From: Chalara sp. BL73
Taxonomy: Eukaryota; Ascomycota; Leotiomycetes; Helotiales
Length of the DNA: 64,000 bases
Direction of reading: 5' to 3'
Assembly (NCBI GenBank): GCA_918026815.1
Contig: CAKJVC010000011.1
Span: 1-64,000, forward strand
Part shown: piece after piece, positions 47,869 through 59,698 of the stretch
Layout of the letters: every line of letters begins with the position of its first letter
Numbering within the stretch: position 1 is the first letter of the stretch
Made by a program: the position numbers and the translations under genes
The notes under the pieces: generated by a model
What the model was told of the DNA's origin: nothing
What the model saw: only the letters and a program-made list of their open reading frames with translations
The model's database searches: none

Positions 47869-49191
47869 ATCGATGTTACCGAAACGCTCGCTGCTCTACA
47901 CTCCTGACGTAGAAGGCAGCAAAGCCTAACAGCTTCAGATTATTATGTCTAAGTCTCAGATGCAAAATTTTCAGGATAAGTTATATGTGTTGAATCACTT
48001 CGGGGCATGTGCTTACCCGTACAATATACCGAGAAAAGCGTAGGAACTTTTAAGGCGTATGATGATTTAGCAGATTCGAGGAACTCTCGGGGCTCTCTTT
48101 TCATATACACATAGCGTATTGGTTTCTTTTTCGGCCATTTGGATGGGTGGGGCGTTACCGTTCTGGATATCTTCCAGTTGTAGTCATATTTCTAACTCAC
48201 TGAAGCGAACAAGATGCTGATGTGTCTCAAAAATAAACATAATGCTAAACATGAAAGCAAGATTTTATGTAGCCTTCGGGCGTGGTTCTACCATGGCTGT
48301 ACTGAATTCTGACTCGCAACGTGCTCACGAACTACCAGGACCATCAGTATCGCCAACTATTTTTCTCAGGCGCTGCCACTTGCTAAGTCGATCATGCAGG
48401 CTTTCTGCTGCAATAGAATGCTAACAACCGCAACTTTGTCACCATATCTCATTTAGCCAACTTCAAGACGAATCACTAAGGTCTGTGAAATGTATCTGGG
48501 ATGGGCCGCTCAAGCAGATAGGCAGAACTGCCCGATACCAAAATGAGCTGCCATTTTATAGAGTAACAGATACCTGCGGTCTCTAGGTTCCGTCAAGGAG
48601 ATCAAAGAGTAATACTAATGGCTGCCGGTATTGATCTGCATTTTTCCAAGGGCTCGCACTCAAAGTATCTCCTGAGCCCAACCGCATATTTGACGTAGCT
48701 ATGAAGTTCTCACCATAGAATATTTAATTTTCACCTTTGTGGTTGAAAAAGGCTCTGTAATATTATCCTGTATCTGGCTGTCTTAATCATTTCCAAATTC
48801 AGCGTTACCTCCTTCATATTCTACTATTTCCAGACATCTCTCACCTCCTCGCCTCTCAAAAACCCCCCAAGTTTTCTCAAACCCCTCAATCAGTCAAGAA
48901 CCAATTCGTACCATCTTGCATGTCTGGAGCAAATACTGATAGGTGAATTTTGGAACCAGTAGGTTGTTGCAAAATCTAGGAGAATACATAAGGCTGACAT
49001 TACGCACCAAGTGTTCCGACCAGCAGCGGCCACCACCGCTCAAGATGCAGAGCCAGAGGAAGAATTGACTGCTCGAGTAGCCCGTTATCGACCTATGCCG
49101 GAGGATGAGAGACAGAATGATGTAGCTAACGTCCCACAATTCTCGCAAGTCCCAATTCCCAAAAATGCAACCACAAGCTGACAGGTTACAG
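47869..49191. other. Intergenic; probable first exon of BTB gene 1 within
   Basis: Mostly noncoding. From about 49008 to 49180 one frame looks coding (PEEELTARVARYRPMPEDE) and may be a first exon of the next BTB gene, but I could not find a donor of the right phase. Confidence 0.35.
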
Positions 49192-49825
49192 CCACCCAAC
49201 TTCACTCGTCACTTTCATCATCGGGGCTGAAGGCAAAACCAAGACATTTCTCATGCATAAGGAAGTCGCGTGCGCCGTATCAGTGGTTCTCGACCGAGCT
49301 TTCAACAGCATGTTCGTTGAAGGTCGGACGCAATCATATAGGCTGGACGATACCAATGAGAAGGTCTTCACCTACTTCATGCAATTCTGCTATAGCGGCA
49401 AAGTCAAATTCCAAGAGCACGATGAGGGTTCCGAGGATCACTCGGTCAAATGCGGCCCGGAGGTGAGCACCCTTCTGAAGCTCTGGGTCTTGGGAGACAA
49501 GCTTTTGGTCGGCCGGATGCAAAATCACGTCGCAGAACGCATCTCCGAAATTGCGCGCGCGTGCGGTCCTTGGGCCTTCACGTCCTCGCTGCATTACTTG
49601 TACGAGAACACCCTTCAAGGAGGCGAGCTCCGTCGTTTGGTCGTCAACTCTTGCACTTGGAAGATCTATCCCGACTGGTTCAATGCTATTGAGATGGAAA
49701 AGATTCCCAAGGAGTTTTTAAGGGATCTGGCCCTCGAGTATTGCAAGGCAGTCCCTGATCACGCGAGAACCAGCCGAAGATTGGTTAAGGACCCTGGCGA
49801 GTTCTACGTTGACCACGGTGCTTAG
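49192..49825 (+). CDS. BTB/POZ domain protein 1 of tandem array
   Basis: Main exon of a BTB/POZ protein; the 5' exon is uncertain. Acceptor TTACAG at 49186-49191 leads in phase 2 into HPTSLVTFIIGAEGKTKTF. The same place and phase are seen in both paralogues downstream. Core motifs: FLMHKEVACAVSVVLDRAF, MFVEGRTQSYRL, FTYFMQFCYSG and LLKLWVLGDKLLVGRMQNHV. The BTB fold mediates dimerisation and often binds Cullin-3. No kelch, MATH or zinc-finger domain is attached, so a ligase-adaptor role is unproven. The C-terminal region has YENTLQGGELRRLVVN and IPKEFLRDLALEYCKAVPD, shared with the paralogues. Family proteins in fungi lack known functions. Confidence 0.75.
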
Positions 49826-50493
49826 TGAAGGGCATGCATCCTACTCTGTTTGGCTGTCTTGCAAAGCACAAAGCTAATTGCTCTTTCGGCTAAGGTCGAG
49901 GCGAGTACGTGAGTCAAGATTATCAAGGATGGGCCAGAGTAACTCCAACTCGAAGAAAAAATACTGTGCCAATTATAACTATTTGAGACGCATACAAGGC
50001 AGAGAGTGGGACTATGGCGGTAGCGACGACCACATGGGGCTCATGATAGCAAAAAGTCATCATTGTAGCATAGACTTATAAGACCTAATTTCAGGGCCTG
50101 CCTTCAAAACGAGCATTTCAGGCTATGGTGACGGTTGTTACGTTACTGGATCGTCTTCTCTGTATATTTTATATCTTTGTAGTGCTCTCACCTTTGCCGG
50201 TTCACAGTGTGTATTCTCATACCAAATCCTCGAATTTCAGGAATAAGGCGTTTTAATTCACCAGAGACTTGGTCTGGCTACCTACCTCGAATATCGTTGG
50301 CCTTCAGCCTTATCTCCATTCGTGGCTTTCTAAGCACCTCCACGTCTCCGCAGCTGCTTGCCCTTTCCACTACAAATTGCTCATCCTAAAATTCCATCCA
50401 AACAGCCATATACTGACAGAGACCCCGTGCAAGTATGAAGGCACGCAAATTGAGATTGAGTACCAGGCTGATTACGATCTACAGGGCTATAGG
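49826..50493. other. Intergenic
   Basis: Spacer between BTB genes 1 and 2. No gene seen. Confidence 0.45.
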
Positions 50494-51397
50494 ATGTCGA
50501 GCCCATCATATACGGATGCTCCTACATTATTGAGAAGGCGTGCTATCATGACACCAAGTCACCTAGTGTTGGATGATCTTCATGACGAAGAACAGCTTGA
50601 GAAGCAGGGAGCAAAAGAGGTCCTAGAGTTTAAGTAAGCTTTGTTCTACCGAGCTTGGGGAACGATGACTAATACACTAAAGTGAGCCAAACGAGCTGGT
50701 AACATTCTTTGTTGGTGAGACGAAGACGAAGTTCACCATCCATAAGGAGGCCGTGTGCAAGATCTCTCCAGTGCTCAAAGCTGCCTTCAACGGATCCTAC
50801 ATTGAGGGGCGGAGCCGGACCTATACTCTTGAGCATATAGACCCTAAAGTATTCAGACACTTTATGCAGTTCTGCTACAATAGGGAACTCAAGTTTGGAT
50901 TGCCTCTAGACGTGCATATAGAAGGCAGTGCCGAATTCTCTAGCCGCCTGGGGCACTTTGACCGTTGCTGGAACGAAATGAGAGTATGGCTCCGCCTTTG
51001 GGTCTTGGGTGACGAGCTCTTGGTCAGCGAGATGCAGAATATCATCGTCAGAAAGATTCACGAGATTGCAAGCATTTGTGCGCCACGAGTTTTCAGTGGA
51101 TATCTCCTTCCCTGCACCGAGCATTTCCAATATGTTTATGACAATACTACAGAGGATAGCCCGCTTCGCCGCCTGCTGGTTCATTTGACTGCTTGGAGCA
51201 CCAATATACTCTACTTTAATAAGCACAGCGGAGCTGATACGTATCCTAAAGAGTTTCTGATGGACTTAGTTACAACTTATGTTGATGCTGTTCCTGATTC
51301 AGCAAGAAAACGACACAAAAAAGATATCAACATCAATGATTTCTTTGTTGATAGAGAGACGAAAGGAAGATACGCCTCCAATATCCTCCCTAATTGA
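50494..51397 (+). CDS. BTB/POZ domain protein 2 of tandem array
   Basis: Exons 50494-50633 and 50683-51397 (49-bp intron, GTAAGC donor, AAAG acceptor) give 284 residues. The N-terminal 47 residues are unstructured. The second exon starts NEPNELVTFFVGETKTKF, then TIHKEAVCKISPVLKAAFNG, YIEGRSRTYTLEH and FRHFMQFCYN: a BTB fold. WLRLWVLGDELLVSEMQNII and the post-BTB YDNTTEDSPLRRLLVH follow. Relative to gene 1 there is an insertion between the BTB strands and the KLWVLGD-like helix. Same strand and similar intron phase as its neighbours, so a tandem duplicate. No other domain. Confidence 0.83.
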
Positions 51398-52232
51398 TGA
51401 CGAAGTCTAACTTGATATCTTTTCAACTGTAGCAGGCATGGGGGCGGCGGTAAATCGGTTTTTGATAAGATACCTCGGCTAGGAGCGTGAATGAGCTGTT
51501 GATGGTTCTACTATGCTGGAAACATCAAAATGTTGGCGGTAGAGTCCGGTACAATCTTCGACAACCAGATCATAAATCTGCTGCACTCAAAGTCAATATT
51601 TTTCCACATTTTTCTTATGTTCTTACACGTGTGGTCAACTATTTGTGAAATCCTTTCCAATGCTCTGCCCGATCGTGTCAGCCTTCTTGGGTAAAGAGGA
51701 CGCCGGAACTGCAATATCTCGATTTCACAACAAAATTTTGTTTGCAAGCCATAGATGCAACTGACAGGGAGTTGAGGAATAGACAGAAATCCATGATTGG
51801 CAACTACCGGCTGCGGGTGTCGACTTTGCTTTCCAATTCAGCACACAGACGCCAATTTTCACTTTAGACACCTTCATTACAGAAACGTGAATTCTTCGTT
51901 CCTTACCTTCAGCTTTCACCTACGCTTTTACCTAAGCCCGCTTGTCTTTCGATTCTACTCTACCCTAAGTGGTTACTAGCGTTCTCGGAAGTCCAGCCTT
52001 GACTTCCTCGTTTCTTCTCGAAAACATCCTCTATGCCTACAATCTGAGAACAACCAAATGGGTCTTTGACAACAGCTCCGCTATTCAAGGAACAAATAGT
52101 ATCTCCCGCAAATTCTTCCTTGATATTCAAGCTACATAAGAAAGATACCTATATCTTGATTAGGTACGTTGACGATTGAATCGAGACCGGGCAAGGCTGA
52201 CCTCGGTTGACCTGCGCAGGCCAGATCAAAAC
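51398..52232. other. Intergenic
   Basis: Spacer between BTB genes 2 and 3. No gene seen. Confidence 0.45.
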
Positions 52233-53059
52233 ATGCCTCCATGCGATTCCCTCGGCAGTCTTACAGACTTGGACCGGACAGACATGTCAACAACTCCTCA
52301 CAGGGCAATAAAGAAGCAAAAGGTTAAGCTGTCAACTTTTGCGTGAGTGCCTCCATTTTCTCTAATCCGATCATGTGTGCCAAACTTACAGATATTAGGA
52401 ACCCAGAACAGATGGTCACATTCTTGGTCGGTCCAGAAGGCAAAAAGTTCTTGATCCATGAAGAGGCTGCTTGCGTGGCCTCCCCCGTTCTCAAAGCTGC
52501 CTTCAGTAGGCCGTTCATCGAGGGCCAAAAGCAAACGTACAGACTCCGTCATACGAGTGTTAAGGCTTTCAGCTACCTGTCTCAATATTTCTACAGTGGC
52601 GATATCAACTTTGCGACACACAACCCAGACGACACGCATCATTGGGCCAGTGCATGCGAGGAGGAAAGGAAGGCACATGAAAAGATTTGCTGTGACCAAG
52701 ATCAACATCTCTTCAAGCTCTGGGTTCTGGCCGATGAGCTCATAATCCCACATGTCCAAAACCTAGTTGTGGAGCAGATTTTGAGAGTGTTCTCTGAGTG
52801 TGGATGGGCAACGTCTGAAATCGAATACGTATATAGGAACACTGCAGCGGACAGCCCACTTCGTCACTTGTGTGTTCAAATGGCGGCGTGGGACCTGCCA
52901 AGCAACACGTTGGGCGAGGAGCTTGAGGCGCTTCCAAAACAGTTCTCGATTGACCTCGCGGTTGCATTCAGCAAGTCGAGTTCTAAGGACGTTAAAACAA
53001 GGCGAAAGAAGTCAATGATTGCAAGCTACTTTTTCGTTAAGACCGAATCCAACAAGTAA
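52233..53059 (+). CDS. BTB/POZ domain protein 3 of tandem array
   Basis: Exons 52233-52342 and 52399-53059 join across a 56-bp intron (GTGAGT donor, ATATTAG acceptor in phase 2), giving 256 residues. A nearer CAG does not keep the frame. The first exon encodes MPPCDSLGSLTDLDRTD and a basic KKQKVKLSTF stretch. BTB motifs: NPEQMVTFLVGPEGKKF, LIHEEAACVASPVLKAAF, FIEGQKQTYRL and FSYLSQYFYSGD. Then LFKLWVLADELIIPHVQN and YRNTAADSPLRHLCVQ. It ends with a basic tail and FFVKTESNK. The array's C-terminal F-[FY]-V-[DK] endings (EFYVDHGA, DFFVDRET, YFFVKTES) are conserved and may be functional. Confidence 0.83.
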
Positions 53060-54119
53060 AGCATACGAAGGGCAAGTCCAACCACACAGTACTCAAAAGC
53101 AACAATTGGTTCTTCTTTCTAACAGTATCCCAACGGCTGCAGTATTCTACTAGCTGCTTTCGATATTCTCATAGGTTAGGAACAAGTAATAGTACTGGGT
53201 TGGGCAAAATATATGTGTGGACCTGATGCTGAGGGCTTGTCTACCGCCTGCTTTGATATGCACTCGAATGAATTCTCACAATCCAAAGGTGACCTAGAGA
53301 TGGAATCCATGCTAACTAATTTCTCGGAAACAAAAACTGAACGCGGAGGGTCCTCTTTACCTTTACACCAGTCTGGTTTCTCAAAGCTCGTATGGTGTTC
53401 ATAAAATTTAGACAACCATGAAGCAGCGAAAACACCACTTGACGATAAAAGATTTGGTATAATATAGAATTCAAGGCTCTCTGCTCTTCATTTAAAGGTA
53501 AGGCACGACCACATCTGATAGGAGACTGCAAAATACTCTAGCGTTTAATAACATAAAATTTCATTCATTGAGTACGAGCTATGGAAAGGGAGGAGACTTA
53601 AGAGAAATGCACATCCAGGTCCAGGTCCGAATCGAGGAAGTCCAGCGTCCAGACCCTTGATGCTTTGAGGTGAGTAGTCAGAGCGCTCATGGATGGAGGA
53701 GATGGTGGGACAGGCGATACATACCGAAGGTTAACGCGCGTCATCTGTTGTAGTAGGCAAGGTGATTGTGATCTGTCGTAGTACCTCACTGATACATTGG
53801 CTCCACCGATACTATTACCTCGTGGGGAAAGGAGAGATGCTGGGATATGCTGGGTGTGCGGAGACGGAGTACGTACCTCACATCAATCTCGATATCGAAA
53901 CAAAGAAAGTACATAAAGCACCGGACCCTCACTAGCCAGATCAAGACACATGAGAAGAGAGTAGATGCCTATGCCTCCATCTACCAAGTCTGACCCCGCC
54001 ATACTGATTCCATGCAGTCCCATAAAACAACAATTCCCATCCACGCACCTCCCGAAACGAAAGAACTAGCTCTAACTGTGCAATCTGCTTATGTACTTGC
54101 ATTTGTTGCAATCTGATAT
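53060..54119. other. Intergenic, no gene seen
   Basis: No supported gene. Short ORFs only. Confidence 0.45.
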
Positions 54120-55052
54120 CTACAACATCTCTTCATCTTCGCGCGCCATAATTCCTCCAGAACCGCCGTTAAAGTGTTGCTGCTGCGAGAATGCACCATA
54201 TCTATTCAAAGTCAGTCTAGTTTTTTACAAAGCGTTTGAGAAATGAGGATATCTATACTGATTTTCCATGGCCTGTTGCCTGTACTCTAGTAACCTCTCC
54301 CAATCTCCACCAACGTTAGGAAAGGTATGTGGATCGGTGGTGTTGTACACTGGATCTGTGGACGGCTTGTAACTAGGTCCACCAACTGCTGTACCAAAAT
54401 GAGAGTAGACTTCCTTTGCGGGAGCGGAGGAGCGCTCATACTCTCGTCTTGCAAGCTCTTCATATCCTGAACTCATGTAAGGCTCTGCATGTCCCAACCA
54501 ACGACCATCACCAGCTTGAATTGGGGTTAGAGGCATAGGGGTAGTGCTACTTCCGTCACTCATGTTGTCTTCCATCTCCATACCTTCATTGCTTGTCCGT
54601 GACATACGCTCCTCTAACATCTGCCTCTCGTACCGAAGCTTTGCCATAGCTTCTTCTTGTTGGAAGCTGGTTGCTGTACCAAGATCTTGTACGATGGCCT
54701 GGCCGTTGTAGTTTGGTGGACAAATTCTCCAAAGCTCAACAAGTCTCATTTGCTGGCTGGCATCTGCACTTCTGAATAGATCAATCTGTGAGGGGGTCAG
54801 GCATGAATGATCAACGCCATGTCTGTTGAGGATGATTTCTGTGGTGTGCTGATCTGTCGGGGGAGGCTCTGATGCGGATCTTGGAGGTTGTTGAGCCACG
54901 AGATGAGAGGAGTGATGGTAGTGTTGGGAGATCGAATACACGATAGGAGTTTCTGGTTGCTTTGGTTCTTGAGGAGGTTCAACGTATGGATTGAGAGAAA
55001 GGTTACGTGAGAAGAGAGATGCTAGTTCTTCCTGTGTCGCCATGATGGACAT
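54120..55052 (-). CDS. Conserved hypothetical fungal protein, 291 aa
   Basis: Exons 55052-54259 and 54201-54120 join across a 57-bp intron (GTATAG donor, CTGAC branch site, ATAG acceptor), giving 291 residues. Start may be MSIMATQEE or MATQEE nine bases later. The N-terminus is Pro/Gln/Ser-rich and disordered. A helical core around LTPSQIDLFRSADASQQMRL and VELWRICPP looks like the conserved part. QQEEAMAKLRYERQMLEERM follows as a coiled coil. The C-terminal exon is Gln/Gly-rich and ends REDEEMLX-type acidic (REDEEML). No TM or signal peptide. I do not know a function; it may be a transcription-related protein by composition, but this is weak inference. Confidence 0.7.
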
Positions 55053-56119
55053 TCCTCAAGGTTGTGTGGACCTGTAAATGTCGTTAGCTAGCTTAACATG
55101 CGAGGAAATACGCAGCATACCTCGCTCTATATTTATACGGCCTCGTACAATCGATGGCTGCCTCTGCAAAGCCCGAGTCCTGTAACTTTGTGGTTTTGTG
55201 TATACGAGGAACAGAGTGGGAAGTCTGAAGGAGAGAAAAAGCCTAGAGTCAGATATGTGAATGTGCGGAATACTCGAGAAAGATCGGAGCAGACTTGTGG
55301 ACAGATGCAACAGTTTTGTTTGCTATATATTCTCTATACTATGTACTTGTAGAGTTAACGTGAGAAAATGACAATCCTGGGAAGTCCTGGGAGGCAACTG
55401 TGAGATGGAAGGTGTGGAAGGCGCGGTCGGAATCGTGATTTAGAGGAAGAAGTTATTGAGAGCCCTATGTAGCAAAGTGCTAGATGTAGAATGATGACAT
55501 GTTTGGCGCTTTGTTTGTGAGATAAAAGGATAAAGATGAAACTGGCGGGATGTTGAGGTTCTTTAGTACCCCTCACCCAAAGCGCGATGACGGGAATAAC
55601 TAAACCCACAAGCCAGCAAATGACACAACACTGCACTGCCTTCACCCCCTTTCTGAAACATATTCGATACTAGTCAAGTAAATCATGCATTTTGACCCAA
55701 TCGAAATCAAACACGAGGGGACATCTGACCAAAAGAGGGAATATTTTAAATTTGCAATCCTCACCGTCGGGGATATTAATGAAGAGAACCTGGAGAAGAT
55801 ATATTGGCAAGGAGGATTCGCCGTGAGTATCATGCAATCTGCTCGATTACCAGTGAGCAACATGTCCTGATACAACAAATGATAATAAATCAATCAATCA
55901 ATCAACTTGTAAATTGTTCGCACAGTTGGATGTTGGTCACGTGATGGCGTAATATTGATCCTTGGCAGCTTATGTAACGAGGCTCGACTCAAACGCGGCT
56001 TCTTGAAGCCTGGTGTCAAGCTGTAGACGTAAATCACAACAGAGCTTCAAACCCGACACAATCCTCACTAAATCCTCTCCCCTCAAATCTTTGAAGTCTT
56101 AGTCCAAAATTCAGCCATA
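55053..56119. other. Intergenic, no firm gene
   Basis: CT-rich leader of the preceding gene on the minus strand and the promoter of the proteasome gene. A 61-codon plus-strand ORF at 55685-55870 has GGFA followed by GTGAGT, so it could be a first exon, but no partner was found. Confidence 0.35.
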
Positions 56120-57129
56120 ATGGTAAGCTTTAAAGCTTCTTTAGAGTTCATGCCTTAAGCAAGAACTCTGTAAAGCTAATGACCATCAGACGTCTATAGG
56201 CACGGGTTATGATCTCAGCAATTCAGTCTTCTCTCCAGATGGACGCAATTTCCAAGTCGAGTATGCAGTCAAAGCTGTAGAAAACGGTGGAACAGCTATC
56301 GGAATTCGGTGTAAAGATGGTGTTGTTCTGGCGGTTGAGAAGATCATTACTAGCAAGCTTCTCAAGCCTGGAGCGAACAAGCGCATTGCGACAGTTGACA
56401 GACATATAGGTGTAGTACGTTTAGAATACAAATCTCCAAGAAATAGTGCTGACAGCAATCAAGGCATCATCAGGTCTTGTCCCTGACGGCAGACACTTTG
56501 TCTCTAGGGCACGCGAAGAAGCTGCTACCTGGCGCAAGGTTTACAAGAGCCCCATTACAACAGCAGACCTCGCAAGTCGCATGGGTGGATACATGCAAGC
56601 GTATACCCTATACTCCTCAGTACGACCATTCGGTGTTACTGCGATTGTGGCAGGCTGGGACTCGGAGCTTGAGGTTCCCGTAGATGGTCAAGTTGGCAAT
56701 GGCCCGAGCATTGGATCAGGAGGCAAATCAGAAGATAAGAAGTATGGAGGACCAGGTCTCTACATGATCGAGCCAAGCGGGCTATACTGGGGCTATTACG
56801 GAGCAGCTACCGGCAAGGGACGGCAAACTGCGAAGGCAGAGTTGGAGAAGCTGGATCTGGCTGCTGGGAAATTAAGCTTGCTCGATGGTGTCAAAGAGGC
56901 TGCCAAGATTATATATACTGCCCATGCTGATAACAAGGACAAGGACTTCGAGCTGGAGATGACATGGATCAGTACTTTGGACGGACCAACTAAGGGAAGA
57001 CATCAGGAAGTGCCAAAAGATCTCCTAGAAGAGGCTGAGAGGTTAGCAAAGAAGGCCTTGGAAGGCGAAGATGATGAAGAAGATGCCAAGGATGACAAGC
57101 CAGCAGAAGAGGACAAGATGGAGGAATAA
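56120..57129 (+). CDS. pre10: 20S proteasome subunit alpha-7 (Pre10/PSMA3 type)
   Basis: Alpha-ring subunit of the 20S core. The start codon alone forms exon 1 (56120-56122). The other exons are 56190-56414 and 56464-57129; introns are 67 and 49 bp, the second ending CAAG. The product is 297 residues. The alpha signature [19 protein letters not shown] is followed by [19 protein letters not shown]. Splicing gives [19 protein letters not shown], as in the family. The conserved [20 protein letters not shown] is seen near residue 165-185. The tail is highly acidic ([12 protein letters not shown]), as is typical of this subunit. Catalytic Thr is absent as expected for alpha subunits. Confidence 0.95.
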
Positions 57130-57545
57130 TTGTGAGGGTGAGGAAATCATTGTACTACCACCAGCTTTATATGGAATGAGCTTATGAAGCAAAGATAGAC
57201 TCTAAAGAGACTTTTCGGGCACTATTTTATTAGTCCTAATCTTAATCTTGCAAGTCGTTGCAAAGGGACATATGCAAGCGGATGAGCCCGCTAGCATACC
57301 ACCGTTCTTCCACTATGTAGTGTAAAAATATGCTAACACTAAGTTAAACGAACACTATTTATTTATTTCTGAACTGGATATTTCTATATTTAAGAGCCGG
57401 ACACCAGACTCCCACAATGTCTCTTCGTCACCTGCACCGTCTAGACTTTCTGCGCCTATTCTCGTAGATCCGTCAAGAATCCTCTGACCAACACTTGTCT
57501 AGATTTTATTTAGTTGGTGGCACAAAACTCTATATCTTTCACGAT
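57130..57545. other. Intergenic
   Basis: Proteasome-gene 3' end and next promoter. No gene seen. Confidence 0.45.
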
Positions 57546-57971
57546 ATGGGATCAGACGAATCTGAGTCACATTTAGCAGCCATGGCTGCTAAAACAGAAA
57601 AACACATGGCTGAGAACCTTGCTTCTATGAGACAACTTCAACTAGAAATCGAAGCACCATTCAGGCAATTAACCAGCCGTAGAAGCACATCCAACACACC
57701 GTCCGACCCCGTCTCCGAGAAGATCCAGAAAGCACTGATGCCAGAAGTGAACAATCAAAACGATGCCGATTTGCGTGCTGCTCAAATGATAGCGCTTAGG
57801 AAAAGGAGATGGACTAAGACCCAGTCATTCCTTTACAAGTATGCCATTAGTTGTGCCTGAGTCTGGAGGCTCACTGACTGAAGGAATAGGTGCCCACCCG
57901 GCTCGAAACACTGGGAGTGTGCTATATATGAAGAAGGCGATGAGACACCGCCGTACTTTGTAAGAACTTAA
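57546..57971 (+). CDS. Small hypothetical protein, 124 aa
   Basis: Exons 57546-57838 and 57890-57971 join across a 51-bp intron (GTATGC donor, CTGAC branch, ATAG acceptor). The frame sums exactly to 124 residues. The start MGSDESESHLAAMAAK was preferred over an upstream Met at 57495. The first exon encodes two charged amphipathic helices (TEKHMAENLASMRQLQLEIE and DADLRAAQMIALRKRRW). The second encodes CPPGSKHWECAIYEEGD and a PPYF end, compact and Cys/Trp-containing. A second donor (GTAAGA) sits right at the end of this frame, so a further exon cannot be excluded. No family recognised. Confidence 0.5.
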
Positions 57972-59698
57972 ACACGAGAAAGACGAAAGTGTAACGAGCC
58001 TCGAAGGTACCATTTATAAACCGAGAAGAGCAAGAAGGCATTGAAGATTCGCGCCAAGGACCCATTATACCTTCCTTTTCAAGAGAGATTCGGCATGTAT
58101 TTAGGGTTACGAACTTGTTGTATCCGACATCAATGCTAAGGTGCGGATATCGTGACTTAAATATGCCTTCTAGAAAGGCAGGGTCATTAGCGATGTCCTG
58201 TTGTGCGTGGTCCTCTCACAGATAAAGTAATAGAAATGGCATCTTATATACCTCTACATGTCTCGAACTGCCACTACTTTCATAAAATATCGAGGCTCTC
58301 ACGACAGTCAATAAATGAAACTGTTGGGCAAATAATGGGAACCTTTAATCTACCACGTTGTTACTTCATGCCCACAGTCAAGTGACTGTACTCTTAATTT
58401 TATCAACTTATCTGTCAATAAGACAACGACAACAGAAATCTTTATCTTACTATAAACAGCCCTATCTGGAATCTACTTGCAGCTTCTATTCTACTCCACG
58501 GCATATGAAATATCTTCTCCTGCTTGGGCTTTCTTCATGCGAAATAATGTCGCGGACCCGAGACAGGGAAAGGCATATATATACCAACAAAGAAGGGCAT
58601 ATCGAAGCTCCCCAGGATCTTGACTGTATTGCATTCCAAGTTCTTGGCAGATCTGTGCAGGATTAAAGGCCAGTGACGATTCCAAGCGATGAGGAGTGCC
58701 ATATAGCTAACTCTGAGAATAGACCTCATCCTCTTCTATTCTCCGGTATTTGCAGATTATGGGTCTACAAGGCCGAATGAGATAGATAATATTAATTGGA
58801 ATCTTATAATTAGTTCCGGATGAACGAAAAGGATCGCATCAAAAGGGCTCGCAGGTCGGAAGATTCCTTGTTAGACCTGCTTTAGTTGTTGACCGGGTGT
58901 AAGTGTCCTTACAACAAGCTATGACACAAACCATATATATCATAAGTCATCGTAACATTGTGGCATGTCTAATTATGATATATCTTTTAAATTCTAACTA
59001 TTTTTTCAAAATACCCCGCTTCCGATAGGAACTATCGGGCAAAATCCAAGGCATAGAAATACTTTAACCGTGATATTGAGTGGCAGCCAGTGCCTTTACG
59101 TACTCTTTAGTCCGCCTAAGCTGCCGTCCTGCATACAACCTGATAAAGTCATGGCAACACAATAGAAGAATGTATCTCGTAACACTAGAGAAAGTTTGAG
59201 AATCTCTGATGCATTCGTATTTACCATGTTAGCGAGATCTGAGTCATACCATATGCACCTATGAACCTAAAGCCCTTTTTTTTTTCGTACGGCTCAACTG
59301 TTCCTCAACACCTTCAGCAATTTTTCGGGTTTGGCTGCATCTGGAGACGCTTCGTTAATTCTAAAGGAATATCGCAAGTATAAGGTAAGTTTCATATCAC
59401 AACTCAGAAGGAGACTTGTCTGGGTAGAATCATGGCATTCATTCGTATATTATTTCCAGATCCTAGACTAACCCCGATCCAAATGAAAGGCTACAATAGC
59501 CTATACGGACCTATGAGCCCTAATGACAGCCCATCAGAGCCATCAAGTATGTACAAGGGTATTTGAACTTTGTCAGAAAGTTACCAATATATGGCGGCCA
59601 AGATATGTGAAGGGAAATATAGAATCGGAGTTGAAGAAGCGAAAGAGCAGGTCGGTCCTGCTTAGAAGACATTGGATCGGATGAAGAAAGTAATGAGC
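57972..59698. other. Intergenic, no gene seen
   Basis: AT-rich, no supported gene. Short ORFs on both strands lack domains. Confidence 0.45.

Noticed and set aside
55685..55870. 61-codon ORF with a possible GTGAGT donor
   Set aside because: No downstream exon could be joined; too short to support on its own.
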